From Gymnopilus junonius (lineage: Eukaryota > Basidiomycota > Agaricomycetes > Agaricales > Galerinaceae): 64,000 bases of DNA. Both the position numbers and the translations under genes were made by a program. Numbering within the stretch: position 1 is the stretch's first letter; every line of letters begins with the position of its first letter. The stretch covers positions 1-64,000 of the forward strand of contig JADNYJ010000166.1 of the NCBI GenBank assembly GCA_015501075.1, in the 5' to 3' direction. The notes under the pieces were generated by a model. It worked only from the letters and a program-made list of their open reading frames with translations. It searched no databases and was not told where the DNA came from. Positions 23,050-35,268 of the stretch are shown one piece after another.

Positions 23050-24230
23050 TAGCAATAAAATATGAAGTTAATTTGCCTTCGAAATGTGAAGTTAGTATCT
23101 GCACCCAAGCCCAGCCTCCATGAAATCCAGGTCTGCGATGTTGTGGACTTCGTGGAGCGTGCGCTTACGACATCGCATGGATCTGTCCTGATAGCGACGC
23201 CATCCTCATGGTATTCCCTGTTATTTACTCCTATTCATTACTTATTCCATTTTGGAGCGTGCTCCGACTAAGCACGGAACCGGCCTCTTGGCCATTTCCT
23301 AAAGACGTTGGGCGCTACTTTCAAGCGCGATCGACGATCCTTTACATTGACTATTTTTATTACTCACCATTCTCCATTTCAATAATAGGAACCCGACGAC
23401 TTCATGCCGCCGATAATTTCCTTAAAAGTATTGTAAATTTCGTCTCTCCCTTTCAATTACTATTTTTTATGACACAGAATCGTCCTCCCGACGACTCTCT
23501 GACTCATTTCCCTTATTCTACTGCCCATTTTCTCCTCTTCACCGCGATTTTATCACATTTTTTACTCATAAAATATTACTAGCACCTTAGGTATATAATC
23601 CTGTAGTAGCTGGATTTTTTCCTCAGCTCGTAATCGAGAGGAATTTGCTCGCCCTTTAATGGTCGTGCCGCCGAGGCAATTTTTCTATATTTAACATTCT
23701 CTACTCTACGGATTTCTCTAGGACGTGACTGACGGAGTCGTCATCTTACTCTGCCTAGATCCCTCTTACCCTTTCTTACCTCGTTCGTGTCCTTACCGGA
23801 TCGACTCTCTACACCATTATTGTCGACCCAGACCAGTTAAAAGAGTGCTGTTACAGTTGTACGATGAATTTGCTTTCACTGTTTTCAATGCCGTTTCAGT
23901 GATAAATTATCATTGGCAAAGTGCCAATCACTTGTATGTGATGACGTTCACGCCACCGTCCAATCCTTTACAGAGTCGGAGACTTTGAAATGACAACTAG
24001 TTATTTGAATGATCAGAAGGGTGTCTACTATCTAGCCAAGACATCGATGGTTCTACCATAAACCCCGGCTCTCGCTCTAAAACCATCGGGCACCCCACCA
24101 CACCCAGGTGGCACAGTGACAAGCACAGTGAGCGATGTCAGTCAGCACCTTCGATTTTGTGGGCAGTACATTAAAAAAAATAGGAGTAACAGACTTCCAA
24201 TTCATCCATCTTCTCGAGACTTGCGGGGGA
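23050..24230. other. Gene-poor region, no gene recognised
   Basis: AT-rich and pyrimidine-rich sequence with only short incoherent open frames. A decayed element could be hidden here, but I see no terminal repeat. Confidence 0.4.
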
Positions 24231-24232
24231 AG

Positions 24233-24495
24233 CATCAGGAGTTTCACAATTTACTTGTTTACGCTTGTACAAGCGGAAATAAGCGTAAAAAAGCGTCAAA
24301 GTAAAAAGTTAGACAATCCGCGTCCCTTTTTCGGAAAAGCGACTTTGATGGCCAATTCGCATCACAAATTTGTAATGAAAATTCTGGAACTTTCTAATGA
24401 TTTTGCCCTAACTTGGCTTTTTTTTACTTGCCGTGCGGCAGCCGCAAGCCGGAAAACCGCCAAAAGCGGACAAGTAAATTGCGAACTTCCTGATG
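24233..24495. repeat. Short foldback (MITE-like) element
   Basis: Imperfect inverted arms of about 34 nt (CATCAGGAGTTTCACAATTT at left; CATCAGGAAGTTCGCAATTT as the reverse complement at right), each continuing ACTTGT. Between them are further small palindromes (CTTGTACAAG). No clear target duplication, so the superfamily is undetermined. Confidence 0.35.
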
Positions 24496-24779
24496 GCCAA
24501 CGGCCACTCAGCGTCACTTTTGAGCTCCACATGGAATAACGCACGGGAACCAGAGACGACTCCATCTGAGAGCTCGATACAGGTCTCTTCGCCTCAGCTC
24601 TGATACCTCATCTCAAGCAGTAGCTAGAGCTTCTGGTAATATCATCCACGCCAGCTGTGGAACCCCCCCTCTGCCAGGCGGACCACAATCGGCTCAACAC
24701 AGTGAGACAGCAAAACCTAATGACAATCGGCAACATGGAAGTGAATCGTCATCGGAAAAAAAGTACCTGCTTCCATATC

Positions 24780-25720
24780 AGGAGCAGTTTCAAACAATGC
24801 ATCAGTCGACGCAAAAAATGATAACGGAGAAGTCATCCTCGAAGAAGGTCCAGGATCCACAGGCCCTGCCATCGTTTCCTTCATAATTGTGGCTAATACA
24901 GGAAAAGGTAAGGAAGGACTTCGTTATGTATGCGCTGCAATTGTATTTACTTGCCGGATACGGGTCAAGCCACTGTCTCGTCATCTATAACACTTGTCGT
25001 TAGTGCTTTTGCAACGGAAATAGGTCAGTGAATTCATATCAAATTCAATCTGGCTTCACTTACGATTTGATACATTTTCAATGTCTTCCACGCCAGCAGC
25101 CACACCTTCCGGGAACCATGTCCTACTTGCCCAGGGTATCTTTCTCAGCATCCGCTCTTCCATTGCATGATGGAAACCCAAATTAATGTCTGGATGAGTT
25201 CCGACTGAAACAATTGTCATCGAAATTCCTGTCACTTCTGGCACAAAAAAAGGTGAGTACAGGCTTAGGCACATTACTCCAGGATTACTTACTCTTCAAT
25301 GTGTCTGTAACCGATACTATAGATTCATCCAAACAAAGCCGCAAGGGGCAAAGTGTCAGGAGGAAGTATGAAATTGAGCATATCTCTTACACGACGGAGA
25401 GTCTTCCATTGGGCGGGAAGTATCTGAGCAGGCAAAGGGTGCACGGCTGAAAGCCAGTCGAAAGAGAAGGGATCTTCAGATTCCAAGGCGGCAGAAAAGA
25501 AATCTCCGTCAAAAGGCGACAAGAACGACAAGGCAACTACAATCAGAGACGAAGATGAGGATACATGGAAGTCATCCCTTTCCAACGCCGACTGGATCTG
25601 GACCAATGAGGTTAAGAATGGTGTCGCTCCCATCGGCGCCCGCGCATTCCGAAGGGTCTCCCGCGAGGGCTGAAAGCAACGGGAGTAACGCGTAGGATCT
25701 GGCAAGGTGTGGTCCGCAGG
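24780..25720 (-). CDS. Hypothetical protein, weakly supported
   Basis: Minus-strand segments look partly coding: an N-terminal stretch (25,325-25,705) with FQPSRETLRNARAPMG and SALERDDFHVSSSSSLIVVA, and a second block (about 25,060-25,250) containing EVTGISMTIVSVGTHPDINL and MEERMLRKIPWASRTWF, joined by a plausible short intron near 25,250-25,330. No family recognised and the 3' end is unclear. It could be a gene relic. Confidence 0.25.
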
Positions 25721-25799
25721 TCATGCCTTCGACATCGATCTCGAAAAGCCAACTTCCAAATTCACTGAAGGGCGGTGTCTGGTAGATGTGATATTCAAG

Positions 25800-25904
25800 T
25801 TACCGGGAATGAGCTCACCTGCGACTGCTTTCTAGGTCAGCTCGGAGAGATCTCTAGATTCTGATGCCTCGAAATCTTTAGAAGCCAGCCGGTACTGACT
25901 AGAG
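25800..25904 (+). repeat. Dispersed repeat 2, copy 1
   Basis: Shares the pattern TACCGGG-AATGA, GCTCGGAGA, TTCTGATGCCTCGAA and GGTACTGACTAGA, in the same order and orientation, with 37,845-37,944. Identity is perhaps three quarters by eye. Parent element unknown. Confidence 0.55.
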
Positions 25905-26375
25905 ACAAGAGGGGCTGCTTCTTGGGGCCCGAGCTCTCTGACTTTTTCTTCTCTTTATTGCTTACCACAATTAATGCCTGAACAAAATTCCACTTGAACT
26001 CGCGATCGGTCTCATTTCCTGCGAGTGGAAAGGTCTGTTCCGAACGGCATCATCGGCACGGATCTGAACCTGTCTGCGACCAGGCTGTCACTGAGACTGT
26101 CTTTCCTTCCTCACAGAGATATAAACAGAGGCAGTTTGACCGGGGTCGCTCTCTGTTGTCTGCCTCTGCCTCTAAGCTTCCTTATTCTTCTACCCCGAAA
26201 ATACGTACCTCAAACCTTTACGTGTCTACCGATTATTGTCGCACCTTTACCTACCTTAGTGCTTCATCTAGTCTGTTTAAAAGTAAGCTTCACTTTTATT
26301 TTCATCGATCCCTCCTCGTAACTGACTGACTATTGCTTACTTTTTTCCCTCTCCTTCCTACTCTACTAATTGACC

Positions 26376-28150
26376 GTGTCATCCGATCCCACTCTTAGCA
26401 TCAACCAAGACTTCCAGGACCTCTGTTTGACCTTCAAGGTAGACGAGAGCCAGTCTCTGAATTCTCCTATCTCCTCCATCACTACTGTCGTCCGCGATGC
26501 TGGTCGCCTCACCGACGAGTACCCCCAAGCATGGACCGACTTCTTTCCCAGCCGCGCTCCCTGTGTCTATAAGTCCGGCCGTGCTTGGGAAGTCCCTGAG
26601 GAGCAGGCATCGAACGTGAGCCCGCACCATCTGCCGTCCTGACATTGGCCCATTTGGGTTCCATCCTTCAGCAGATCATCGAATGTCTCGACTCGATGTG
26701 CGTTAAATTTACCTGCATCAATCCTTGGGATGGCCAACAAAGGGGAGGAGAAACTTCTTTGCCCTTTCCTCCTCTCCGTCGGTGTGACGCCCCGCTCCCT
26801 CGCTTACGATGATGCCGTCGCCGCTGCCAATAGCATCAAGACGATCCTCGCTGTCCATGGCCTCTCAGAGGTCGAGGTGGCTTTTGTCGAGATGGTCAAC
26901 AAGCTTTCAGTCGGCGGACCCAAGCTCATGTCACTAGACCCCATCGCCGACCCGGTCCCTGAGTACCGAAAACATTTCAGCTCCACCCTGGGTCTTTCCA
27001 TCGCGCCGAAAGACATGCCCTGGTTCGAGGGCACAGGCGCCATATACTTCCGCCTCAGCAGCAAGACCAACGACATCACCTTGCTGACATATGCCCACGT
27101 CGTCCACCCGCCTCCTGCCTTCCCCAACAACGCGGGCATGACGCGCACCAGCAACAGCCAGGACTCGGAACACATGATCGCGCTCGGTCACGGGGCTACA
27201 ACAGGGCCATCGCCAGCATGATGGCCGAAATCGGCAAGCTCACGCGCGACATCCACACCTGGAACCGCCAGCTCCAGATGCCGGTGGACATGGCGACGAG
27301 GAGGATCAACCGGTTGGATGGATTCCACACCGAGGTGACCAAGTTCCGCTCTATTCCTGAGTTGCGCGCTGTTGGGTGGGTGCTTCACTCCTCGCCGATC
27401 CAGGTCCCGGTTCAGCCCCTTGGCTACACTGAGGACTGGGGTCTCATCCAGCTAGATCCCAAGATGATCGATGAGGACACATTTTTGGGAAATAAGCTCT
27501 TCTTCGGTAAGTATATATTTTCCTTCTTTCTACTCCTATTCTCCCTTGCTGTCGCAAAACCGCTCTTCTGTCATGGCAAGCTTTCGCTGACTGCCACCTT
27601 TTCCTTCTCTTTTTCTTTCACAGGCGACAAATACACTCCCGGCGACTTTGCTGAGCTGATGTACCCCCACCACGAAGATCGAGCCGACTACCTGGTCCAC
27701 GATGACAGCCTCCTCCAAGCCTCCGGCGTCCTCTCCCCAGCGGACATCACCAACCCAAAGCACCTCGATGCCAATGGCCACCCGTGCCTCATCGTGATGA
27801 AGCACGGCGGAACTACAGGTACGACGATTGGCTCTGCCAATGGGCTCGAGTCTGTCAAACGCACTCGCACTTACCAGGCGAACGGTATTGTCGAGCAAGA
27901 CTCTCTTGAGATTGCTGTGGTACCATTCTATGGTAAGGGCGAGAGCGAGGGTCGTGATAAGTTTTCTGATAAAGGCGATTCTGGCTCCATCGTCCTCGCC
28001 AGGGACGGTAAGATCCTCGGCATGCTCACTGGCGGCTGCGGTTCTGTTCAAGAGACTGATATCACCTTCGTCACGCCCTTCTGGTGGATTCTGGAGCAGA
28101 TCAAGGAGAAGTATCCTGATGCATTTCTGTACCCAGTCGTCCAGAAATAG
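26376..28150 (+). pseudogene. Trypsin-fold (serine protease-like) protein, broken
   Basis: Matches in pattern a large agaricomycete family of uncharacterised trypsin-like proteins. His region LLTYAHVVHPPP (about 27,090), Asp region TEDWGLIQLD (about 27,430), Ser region KGDSGSIVLARDGKILGMLT (about 27,975), then TPFWWILEQIKEKYPDAFLY. One intron (about 27,507-27,624). The expected start is GTG in the context ACCGTGTCATCC, as if ATG had mutated. Frameshifts near 26,617, 26,730 and 27,190 break the first half; two are repaired by adding one base to a run, one by removing a G. The family lacks a secretion signal here, so a cytosolic role is possible. Real pseudogene or error-bearing gene. Confidence 0.6.
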
Positions 28151-28368
28151 GTACTTACCTGCCACGAAGAGCTCAGCGCGAAACGTGGGTCAGCTCGAGC
28201 AAAGCGTTGAGGAAACGGAGAGTATGAACCATGTTAAGTTGGAATTCGGTGGCAAGGGGCATAGAAAAGTAGCCCGATTTTTGTGATTGACTTCAGGGCA
28301 AGCTGCGACTCTTGAACCGTGGCAGTCGACTTGTAGTTACAAGAAAATGTTATATCATTGCCAACGAC

Positions 28369-29117
28369 TAGGGTTGCGTATAAAAGTCGGGGGGTACATG
28401 TAATTATGTAATATACATTTTCGATTTTGGGCCGATGTAATTTGTAATTTACAGGGTGTAAAAAATGTATTTTAATCCCCAGACGCGTTTTTTTGAGTCT
28501 ACGACCAAACCGATAGCAAAAACGCGTTCCTGAGGCCTAAACCCACGCAGTCAACTTAAAATCACCCGCCTCCACCACCTCCTCGCTGGGCTGGACGACA
28601 ATTCGTGGTTTGGTGGCGACTTTGACGGCCTTTCGAACCACAGGACCATCCGCCAAAACCTCCTCCAGCTCGGCGGAGGCCATAAACTTGTAACCCTGGC
28701 ATCGCCATTCAGGTTTAGCGAAGTCGGCCATATTGAGCTTGATAATCACGTCGACGACTTAATGTGTTCTCGAGGTCTCTACCGATAGTTTGGCTGGGGC
28801 ACAGGACCATACCTTTCCAATCAGAATTCCCTCAAACTTAAAATAAGGTTTCGGCGCGAGAGGCGCTGTACAGTAGTAATGGGTCAAGCCGGTGAGATTA
28901 TCTTATCTTATCTTAAGCTGTGGTGGCCAAGGACAAGGTGCCGCAAGAGGTGCCGCTCCCCCAGCTGGCCGTCGGCGGCTGGGTCACGTTTTCCAACATT
29001 AAATACATTATATACATGGGTACCCCTGGGCCTCTGCATGTAAGTAGTAATATACTGTAAGATACCTATGTAAAATTACACTTCGTATAAAACACCCCAC
29101 TTATATACGCAACCCTA
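28369..29117. mobile_element. Second hAT-type element, 749 bp
   Basis: Terminal inverted repeats TAGGGTTGCGTATA (both ends) are flanked by perfect 8-bp duplications CCAACGAC at 28,361-28,368 and 29,118-29,125. Subterminal regions are rich in TACAT/ATGTA words. No transposase is present. The termini differ from those of the element at 5.4 kb, so it is a separate hAT family. Confidence 0.8.
28540..28731 (-). CDS. Small ORF inside the second hAT element
   Basis: About 64 codons: MADFAKPEWRCQGYKFMASA, then ELEEVLADGPVVRKAVKVAT and a C-terminus ending EAGDFKLTAWV. It is GC-rich compared with its AT-rich surroundings and reads like a conserved domain piece, so it may be host sequence captured by the element. 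Function unknown. Confidence 0.3.
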
Positions 29118-29483
29118 CCAACGACACGAGAATGAACTCTGAAGCGAAGGCACGTGATCGCCTTGAGGCCGGAAACATCATCAGATTCAAATGGTTACTT
29201 TGGTTCACATTTTCATCTTCTACTTATGCATTGCATTTCCACCAAAGAACTGGTGTCCTTGTTGGACAAGAGTGTTGATAAGTCAAGCTTAGCGCATACG
29301 CCGTGCGCTTTGGAAATAGGTATTCTCAAATAAATTCAGACCTTCAACCCATCTAATCTAATCAAAGATAATCTTTAGGCACCCATGACTCATCGTTCTG
29401 GTGGGATTTAGCCGAGAATTGTTCTTTTTCCTCTACTGTCAGGTAGGTCGCTGTTATAACGCGACCTATTACTGAAAACGTTT

Positions 29484-31599
29484 ATGCCGTCCTCTGAAGA
29501 GACCCCATTACTCTCCGAAAATGACGTTCAAGCACGACATGACGCCATATATCGACGGTTCTCTCCAGCAAGGAAGCTTGCTATTGTAGGGATGGTGTCT
29601 GGTTGCGGTCTCATTCCATGTAAGGATTTCTATTCAATCTCGTCGAAGTGCTCTAATGCTTCCCAGTATTTGTAACAGGATCTTTCACCCCTTCTATACC
29701 CCAAATTGCCAAGGATCTCGATACTACTGGCTCAATAATAAAGTCTGTACCTAGAACGTCAGTGAGCAACCGTAACTAATTAATACTAATTCATAGCTTA
29801 GCAGTCAGTTTATCAGCATTTGCTGCATCTGTTGGAGGTCTGATTGGTGGCTCATATTCAACAATGTGTTAGTTTTACTCGTTCACAACCTTTATGAAAT
29901 ATTTACACTCACCCTTGAAACAGATGGACGGAGAGCAATCTACACTTTTTCGCTTCCTATTCTCGTTCTTGGTTCAATAGGCGTTGCCACTGCGTCAAAT
30001 ATACCTTCACTACTATTTTGGCGATTCATGCAGGCTCTTGGAGCTTCTCCAGGCCAGGTCCTTGGAGCAGGTGTCATTGGAGATATATATAAACTGGAGG
30101 AACGAGGAAGGGGTATGGCAGTCTTCTTCGCTGTAAGTTTTCTTCCCTCTTGTACTCCTTCGTGTCCTTATGATCTTGTAGGCTGTACTCCTGGGACCGT
30201 CATTGGCCCCGTTGGTGGGAGGTCAGTATTTCAATCGTCTTGTTTCTATGTCTTCCAAGATAACTGACGACCTTTATGATCAAAGGATGGACGACCTTCC
30301 ACTATTCGTGGAGGATTATGCAAGGATCTTTAGGAATGGTCGGCTTCGTAGCCTTCTGCATCATGTACTTTTTCTTCCCAGAAACCAGTCAGCCTGGTAC
30401 CCGAGGTATCGATAAACTAAGAGCCATCCAATCCGAATCCACCGAGAAGAGGATTGGGTTTGTTTTCGTCAACCCACTTCGGCCAATGCTCCTGCTACGC
30501 AGCCCAAATTTACTGCTCATAGTGCGTTCTCCTTATTTCTGCTACTCAGAGCCCGTTTGATCTGAGGATTTCCGCAGTCTATTATTCTTTCAGCCTCGCT
30601 GATCACAGTTTTCGGTGAGTTTCGCCATTTGATGCCATTCTTTCACTATTCCTAAAGTCAGACTTAGTCTTATTAGTTCCGTTGGCCTATACAATTGTGA
30701 GATATTGCACTGCTCTGACTTTCAGAAAGAACTTTAGCATACTGAATTTTCTAAAGGGTCAGCGATACAATATCGCCAATGAAGCCCTAATTGGCGCTTG
30801 CTTCCTGCCTGCTGGCTTGGGAAATATGAGTAAGTTGACAGCCCATTTCCATGTATCACCTCCTGTATATTGTCATACTCAACTCCACTCCGCAGCTGGA
30901 GCGGCCCTCGTAGGTCGTATCTCGGATCGGACGGTCATAAACTGGAGAAAGAAGCGCGGTGGGGTTTGGTACCCCGAAGATCGACTGCGGGCGTCACTGA
31001 TTCCTTTCGCTTTGATCGTGCCTATTCCTCTGATCATCTACGGCCTTGCAAATCAATTTGTCGATGGGACGCCTGGGTTGGTGATCTGCCTAGTCTGCCT
31101 GTTTATCAATGGTATTGGGGTATGCAATTCTGTTTTGCGAACATCTTATAGTTTGACGACTGATTGATTTTGGATTTTGCTTTTTTTTTTGAAAATTTCC
31201 AGGTGGAAATGGCTTTTGGCCCTTGTGCCGCTTATCTTGTCGATGTAATGCATTCCAGAAGCGCTGAAGCTCTCGCTGCCAATGGGTACGCTGATTATGT
31301 CGCCTTCCGGAATTTAATGAAGCTGATATCTGGCTTGACTGAAGTGGTTTACGATCCGTCCTAATGGCTGCAGGAATTGCTGTCGTTCTGCCAATGATTA
31401 ACACCTTTGGTATTGCTATTACCAACGCGGTCTGCGCTGTGATGGTTTGGATCGCCTTTGTGTATGTTTCCTGTTCTTTTATCGTCGTTGCGACTTAAGC
31501 TGATGCTCCGTTTGCAGAATGCTTTGCTGCATCATCCGATATGGAGATCAAATGCGGGCTTGGGTTGATGTGGGGTTCTCTACAGCGGAAAATAATTAG
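29484..31599 (+). CDS. MFS transporter, DHA1-like drug:H+ antiporter, copy 1
   Basis: About ten exons with short introns. N-terminus MPSSEETPLLSENDVQ then YRRFSPARKLAIVGMVSGCG. Family signs are GSFTPSIPQIAKDL after TM1, a DGRRAIYTF loop (motif A position), and WRFMQALGASPGQVLGAGVI then GDIYKLEERG (motif C region). After a cytosolic loop the second half includes GRISDRTVINWRKKRG and EMAFGPCAAYLVDVMHSRSA, ending VDVGFSTAENN. It probably has 12 transmembrane helices in the plasma membrane and exports small molecules. No break was needed in the joins I checked. A paralog on the opposite strand at 44.9-47.0 kb has the same start and end motifs. Confidence 0.8.
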
Positions 31600-31872
31600 A
31601 GGCTCTGCTTTGAAAAAATCAGGCACCATCGCTCTGGGAGCTGCATATGCCTTTGTTATGTCTGTAACAAATGTCCATAATGTGAATAATCTCCTCCATT
31701 TACGTACGACTACGGCTGATAGCCGGTTAAGGATCAATATAACCCTGAGTGTCGGGATCAGCATTCTTGATTTGCCAGCAGACCAACGTTGAACACTTCC
31801 TATTGTGCTGAAGCTACAGAAGCCTGAAAATCTTTTCTACGGAGGGCAGACTGCGCCTCTGAACCAAAAAGA

Positions 31873-32790
31873 ATGGGCAAAGCACCTGCCGGACGGAAAC
31901 GCGCCTTGTCAATCCCGACGAAGTCTACTGCAACCACAATCGGTACACCAGCTGCAAAACGCATGAAAACTGGCTCGACGAGTACTGGCAAAGGTACTAC
32001 CTTTGTCCTTGATTAGGTCGGATTTCTGACAAGCTTGGGTTCGGTTTCCAGTGACAGTTGATGAGGTTAGCGACCCGGAGGAGTCGTCGGGCGAAGATGA
32101 AGGAAGTTCGAGTTCGGTATGTTCACTCTTGCCGAGCTAGGGGAAATTCTGTGCTGATTTGAGTTGGACTAGGACGAATCTGAATATGAATTCTCGCCTC
32201 TAGTTGGTGAATTCGATTTATTCTCGATGTCCACTCCAGAGCTCTGTGACGCATACGCTCCGCCTGGTAAAGCAAAGCTCTACCCAGAAGCGCTTTACAA
32301 TACTATCCTGGCCTCCTATGAGAAGCCAAATAAGCTGATAACTGCTCAGATTACCGTCCCATCTTCCTACACTGCAGGAAAAGACGGCAGTATGACTTCT
32401 CCGCATATAGTCGACCCTATGGATAACGAGCAGTGGGATATCGCAATAAAGAACCTCAGAGAAATCAAGAAGCTTTCCGCCTTCAAGCCGAGATATGGAC
32501 GACCTACAAAGGATGCATGGAACAGTCTGGCCTTCAAGGGCAGACTCACGCTCGCATATCCCAGATGTGGAATTTCTACCTCTTCTGGGACAATTTGCAT
32601 TCGGCCATTGTGGAAGGCCGCGGATGGTGATGGAGAGATCATGGAGTTGTTTGAAGGAAGTTATTCGTTCAAGATTGCATATAATTCTATGTACTCAACC
32701 AGTGGGTACGGAAGGGGCATAAAGAGGAATATCGACTTCTGGGCGGTCCGTAAGCTGGAACTTGAAGAAGAGTTAAGTGAAGATGATTAA
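31873..32790 (+). CDS. Hypothetical protein, three exons, about 267 aa
   Basis: Exons 31,873-31,993, 32,052-32,116 and 32,173-32,790 join in frame with standard splice sites. The N-terminus is basic and Ser/Thr-rich (KAPAGRKRALSIPTKS, AAKRMKTG), nuclear-signal-like. An acidic linker (DPEESSGEDEGSSSS, DESEYEF) leads to a globular C-terminus (LRLTLAYPRCG-like segment; GTICIRPLWKAADGDGEIME) that ends ELEEELSEDD. The basic-acidic layout suggests a nuclear protein. No family recognised. Confidence 0.6.
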
Positions 32791-32934
32791 CAAGTTACAG
32801 TATATCGTGTCTTTTCCCATAATCGTCACTGGCACCACAGGAAATTAAGCTGACGCGTTACAGACCATGCAATGCAGTACAATTATTACGATTTACCAGT
32901 AGCACGAGCATTTGTATTCCAAGTAGGAAGAAAA

Positions 32935-35268
32935 TCATGGATACAGGTTGGTTAAATATTTTACCGCCTTCTCAGCATTCCATCCTGGCCTAAGGTCCCC
33001 AAAGTTTTGCACCAGCTGCGTTTGGGGTCCGAAATTACCTTGTCCATCATTGTAGCTAACATATACGTCGGTCCCTCCAATCCCAACTATATCCGCCCGC
33101 CCATCACCCGTTATATCGACAACGAAGCGTGGATGTCGATCTACCCTCCAGTTCTCGTTCCAAGAGAACTTGTCGATGACGCGTTTCACCGGCTTGAATG
33201 TCTTGTCACCATTGTTGATCGCAGCATAAACACCATCGTCGAAGAACCCGACGATGTCGCCGCAGCCGCTGCTCGTCAAATCGGCGATGACTATCAGGTG
33301 TTTCTCGACGCGCCAGCCTTTGTTGTAGCAGAACTCGTTATTGATCACCTTGCGTGCCGCATCGAACGTTCCATCGCCCTTGTTGAAAGAAACATACACT
33401 CCGTCGTCATGCATCCCGATGAGATCAGGCTTACCATCGCCCGTCAAATCAGCCACAAATCGAGGGTGCTTGTCATTATACCACGCTTGTCCATTCGAGA
33501 AATCGGTGACGACAGATTTCAAAGGCTGGAATGTACCGTCCCCGTTGTTGATACTAACCCAAACCTGACGGCCAAATCCAACGATGTCGAGAAGACCATC
33601 GCCATTCAAATCCGCCAGGAAGCGTAAACTGGTATCCAGTTTCCAGCCGCCCACCACATATCCAAAATCTGAGACGGCGAGTTTTGACGGGCTGAATGTT
33701 CCGTCGCCATTGTTCAACGACACAAACACTCCTTTGTCACCGAAGCCGATGATATCAGCGCGACCCGTGTTCCTGAGATCAGCGACAAAGCGAAGGTGCT
33801 TCTCGACGCGCCACCCTGCATCGTATCCGAAATCGGATAAAACCAACTTTGGCTCCGCGAACGCATTGTTGCCCTTATTTACGGCTATCAACACGCCAGC
33901 GTCAGAGAAGCCAACGATATCTGCACGTCCTTTCCCAGTCGTATCTGCAAGGACTCGCACATGTTTTTCGACTCGCCATTTACCAGCCTCGTCGTTGAAG
34001 CCAAAGTTAGGTGTTACGAGTTCGCTTGTCTGTGAGCCCTGCCGCCAAACAGCCACTCCAGCAGCGCCAAATCCGATAACATCGGCCTTTCCTTTGCTGT
34101 CCGCAGGGACTAGAAATTTCACACCAGCTGAATGAACAGAATTTGTTTGGAGGTTGGATACAGACATACCGAGCGACCTTTGGCCATATACCACTTTTTT
34201 CGGTTTGGAAGTGCCAAAGATAGAGGCACCGTCTTTCGCAGGCTTGGGCTGATTATCCGGACCATTGGGCGTGACTGGTTGCTGTCGATTGGTTGGACTT
34301 CAGTGCTGTCATCTGGAATAATCGCAACAATATATACCTGGGAACCACTTCCAAGGTACAAAGTTAGGTTCTTAACACCGTCGGACTTCCTAAATCAGAT
34401 TGATGAAGTCAACCACAAACAAGAATGAACTGAACTCTCACAGGAAGTTTTGTAACTCTTTCAACACATCATTAACTGCCCCCGTGCCTGCCACATCGTT
34501 GATCGTAATGTTGAAAGTAGGGCCTATCAAATGTGACGATCACCAATAAGAATAGAAGGGAATTTAGACAACTTACCACTGTTTCCTTTGCTGCTTGTTT
34601 GAGCGTCTTTGGGTATTTTGCCGTTCTTCAATGACTTCAAATTGCATCTGTGCTTTCTATAAAATACAAGCGGGTCGCTTCAGATGCAAGGAGGAGATTG
34701 CTGCCCTCCATGCTTAGGCCAAGCGTGCCGTTAGCCAAGGTGAGTCTTTGGAAGAGCTGTCAGCGTAGGTTGGTGTCTAAAATTTGAAGCGGCAATTTAC
34801 CTGTATCCATCACTATCCCTGTCTATCTTCCACCAGTATGGGGCGTCCACAACAAAAGTTTACTGCCTGTCTGCCGAGCCTGAGGCGCGAAGTATTTCTT
34901 GTTGTACTTCGACATGATGGAAACACTTCCACTAGCGTCCCCCAAAACAATCCACTACGAAATAAAGAAGCGTTAACCAGTGTCATTTCTGAGTATGCTT
35001 TCTATTTCGTACCTGCTGATTGACATTCCCATTGAAAGAATGAGAGATAACTACGGACGAACAGTATTAACTAACATAGTATGATCACAGGAACGCATCG
35101 GATTGCACCTGATATAGAATCGGACAAGGACAAATCGAATGCCATATTGGCTGAATTTACGATCAGTTGGAAACTATCTGAAAGCAGTGTGATGAGAGTT
35201 CCGACGTATATACGAAGTAGACTGTGAGGCTTACTGAATTTAATGTTCAGATCGTCCCCCATTTTCAA
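32935..35268 (-). CDS. PVL-like seven-bladed beta-propeller lectin with extra N-terminal region
   Basis: The main exon (from about 34,280 down to 32,935) holds seven FG-GAP/VCBS-like repeats: DVIGFGAAGV, DIVGFSDAGV, DIIGFGDKGV, DIVGFGRQVW, DLIGMHDDGV, DIVGFFDDGV and DIVGIGGTDV. This is the layout of Psathyrella velutina lectin, a calcium-supported propeller that binds GlcNAc and sialic acid. Upstream, short exons between about 34,340 and 35,268 (start MKMGDDLNIKF) encode an extra region with LTLANGTLGLSMEGSNLLLA and FNITINDVAGTGAV, which I do not recognise. No signal peptide is visible, as for other cytoplasmic fungal lectins. The N-terminal part has one apparent frame break near 34,862, repaired by one more A in an A run. 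Probably a defence or storage lectin. Confidence 0.8.

Noticed and set aside
23062..23988. Open frames in the gene-poor stretch
   Set aside because: Short, overlapping, compositionally biased, no motif.
26804..28165. Minus-strand open frames opposite the trypsin-fold gene
   Set aside because: Shadows of the high-GC plus-strand coding sequence, which has recognisable motifs.
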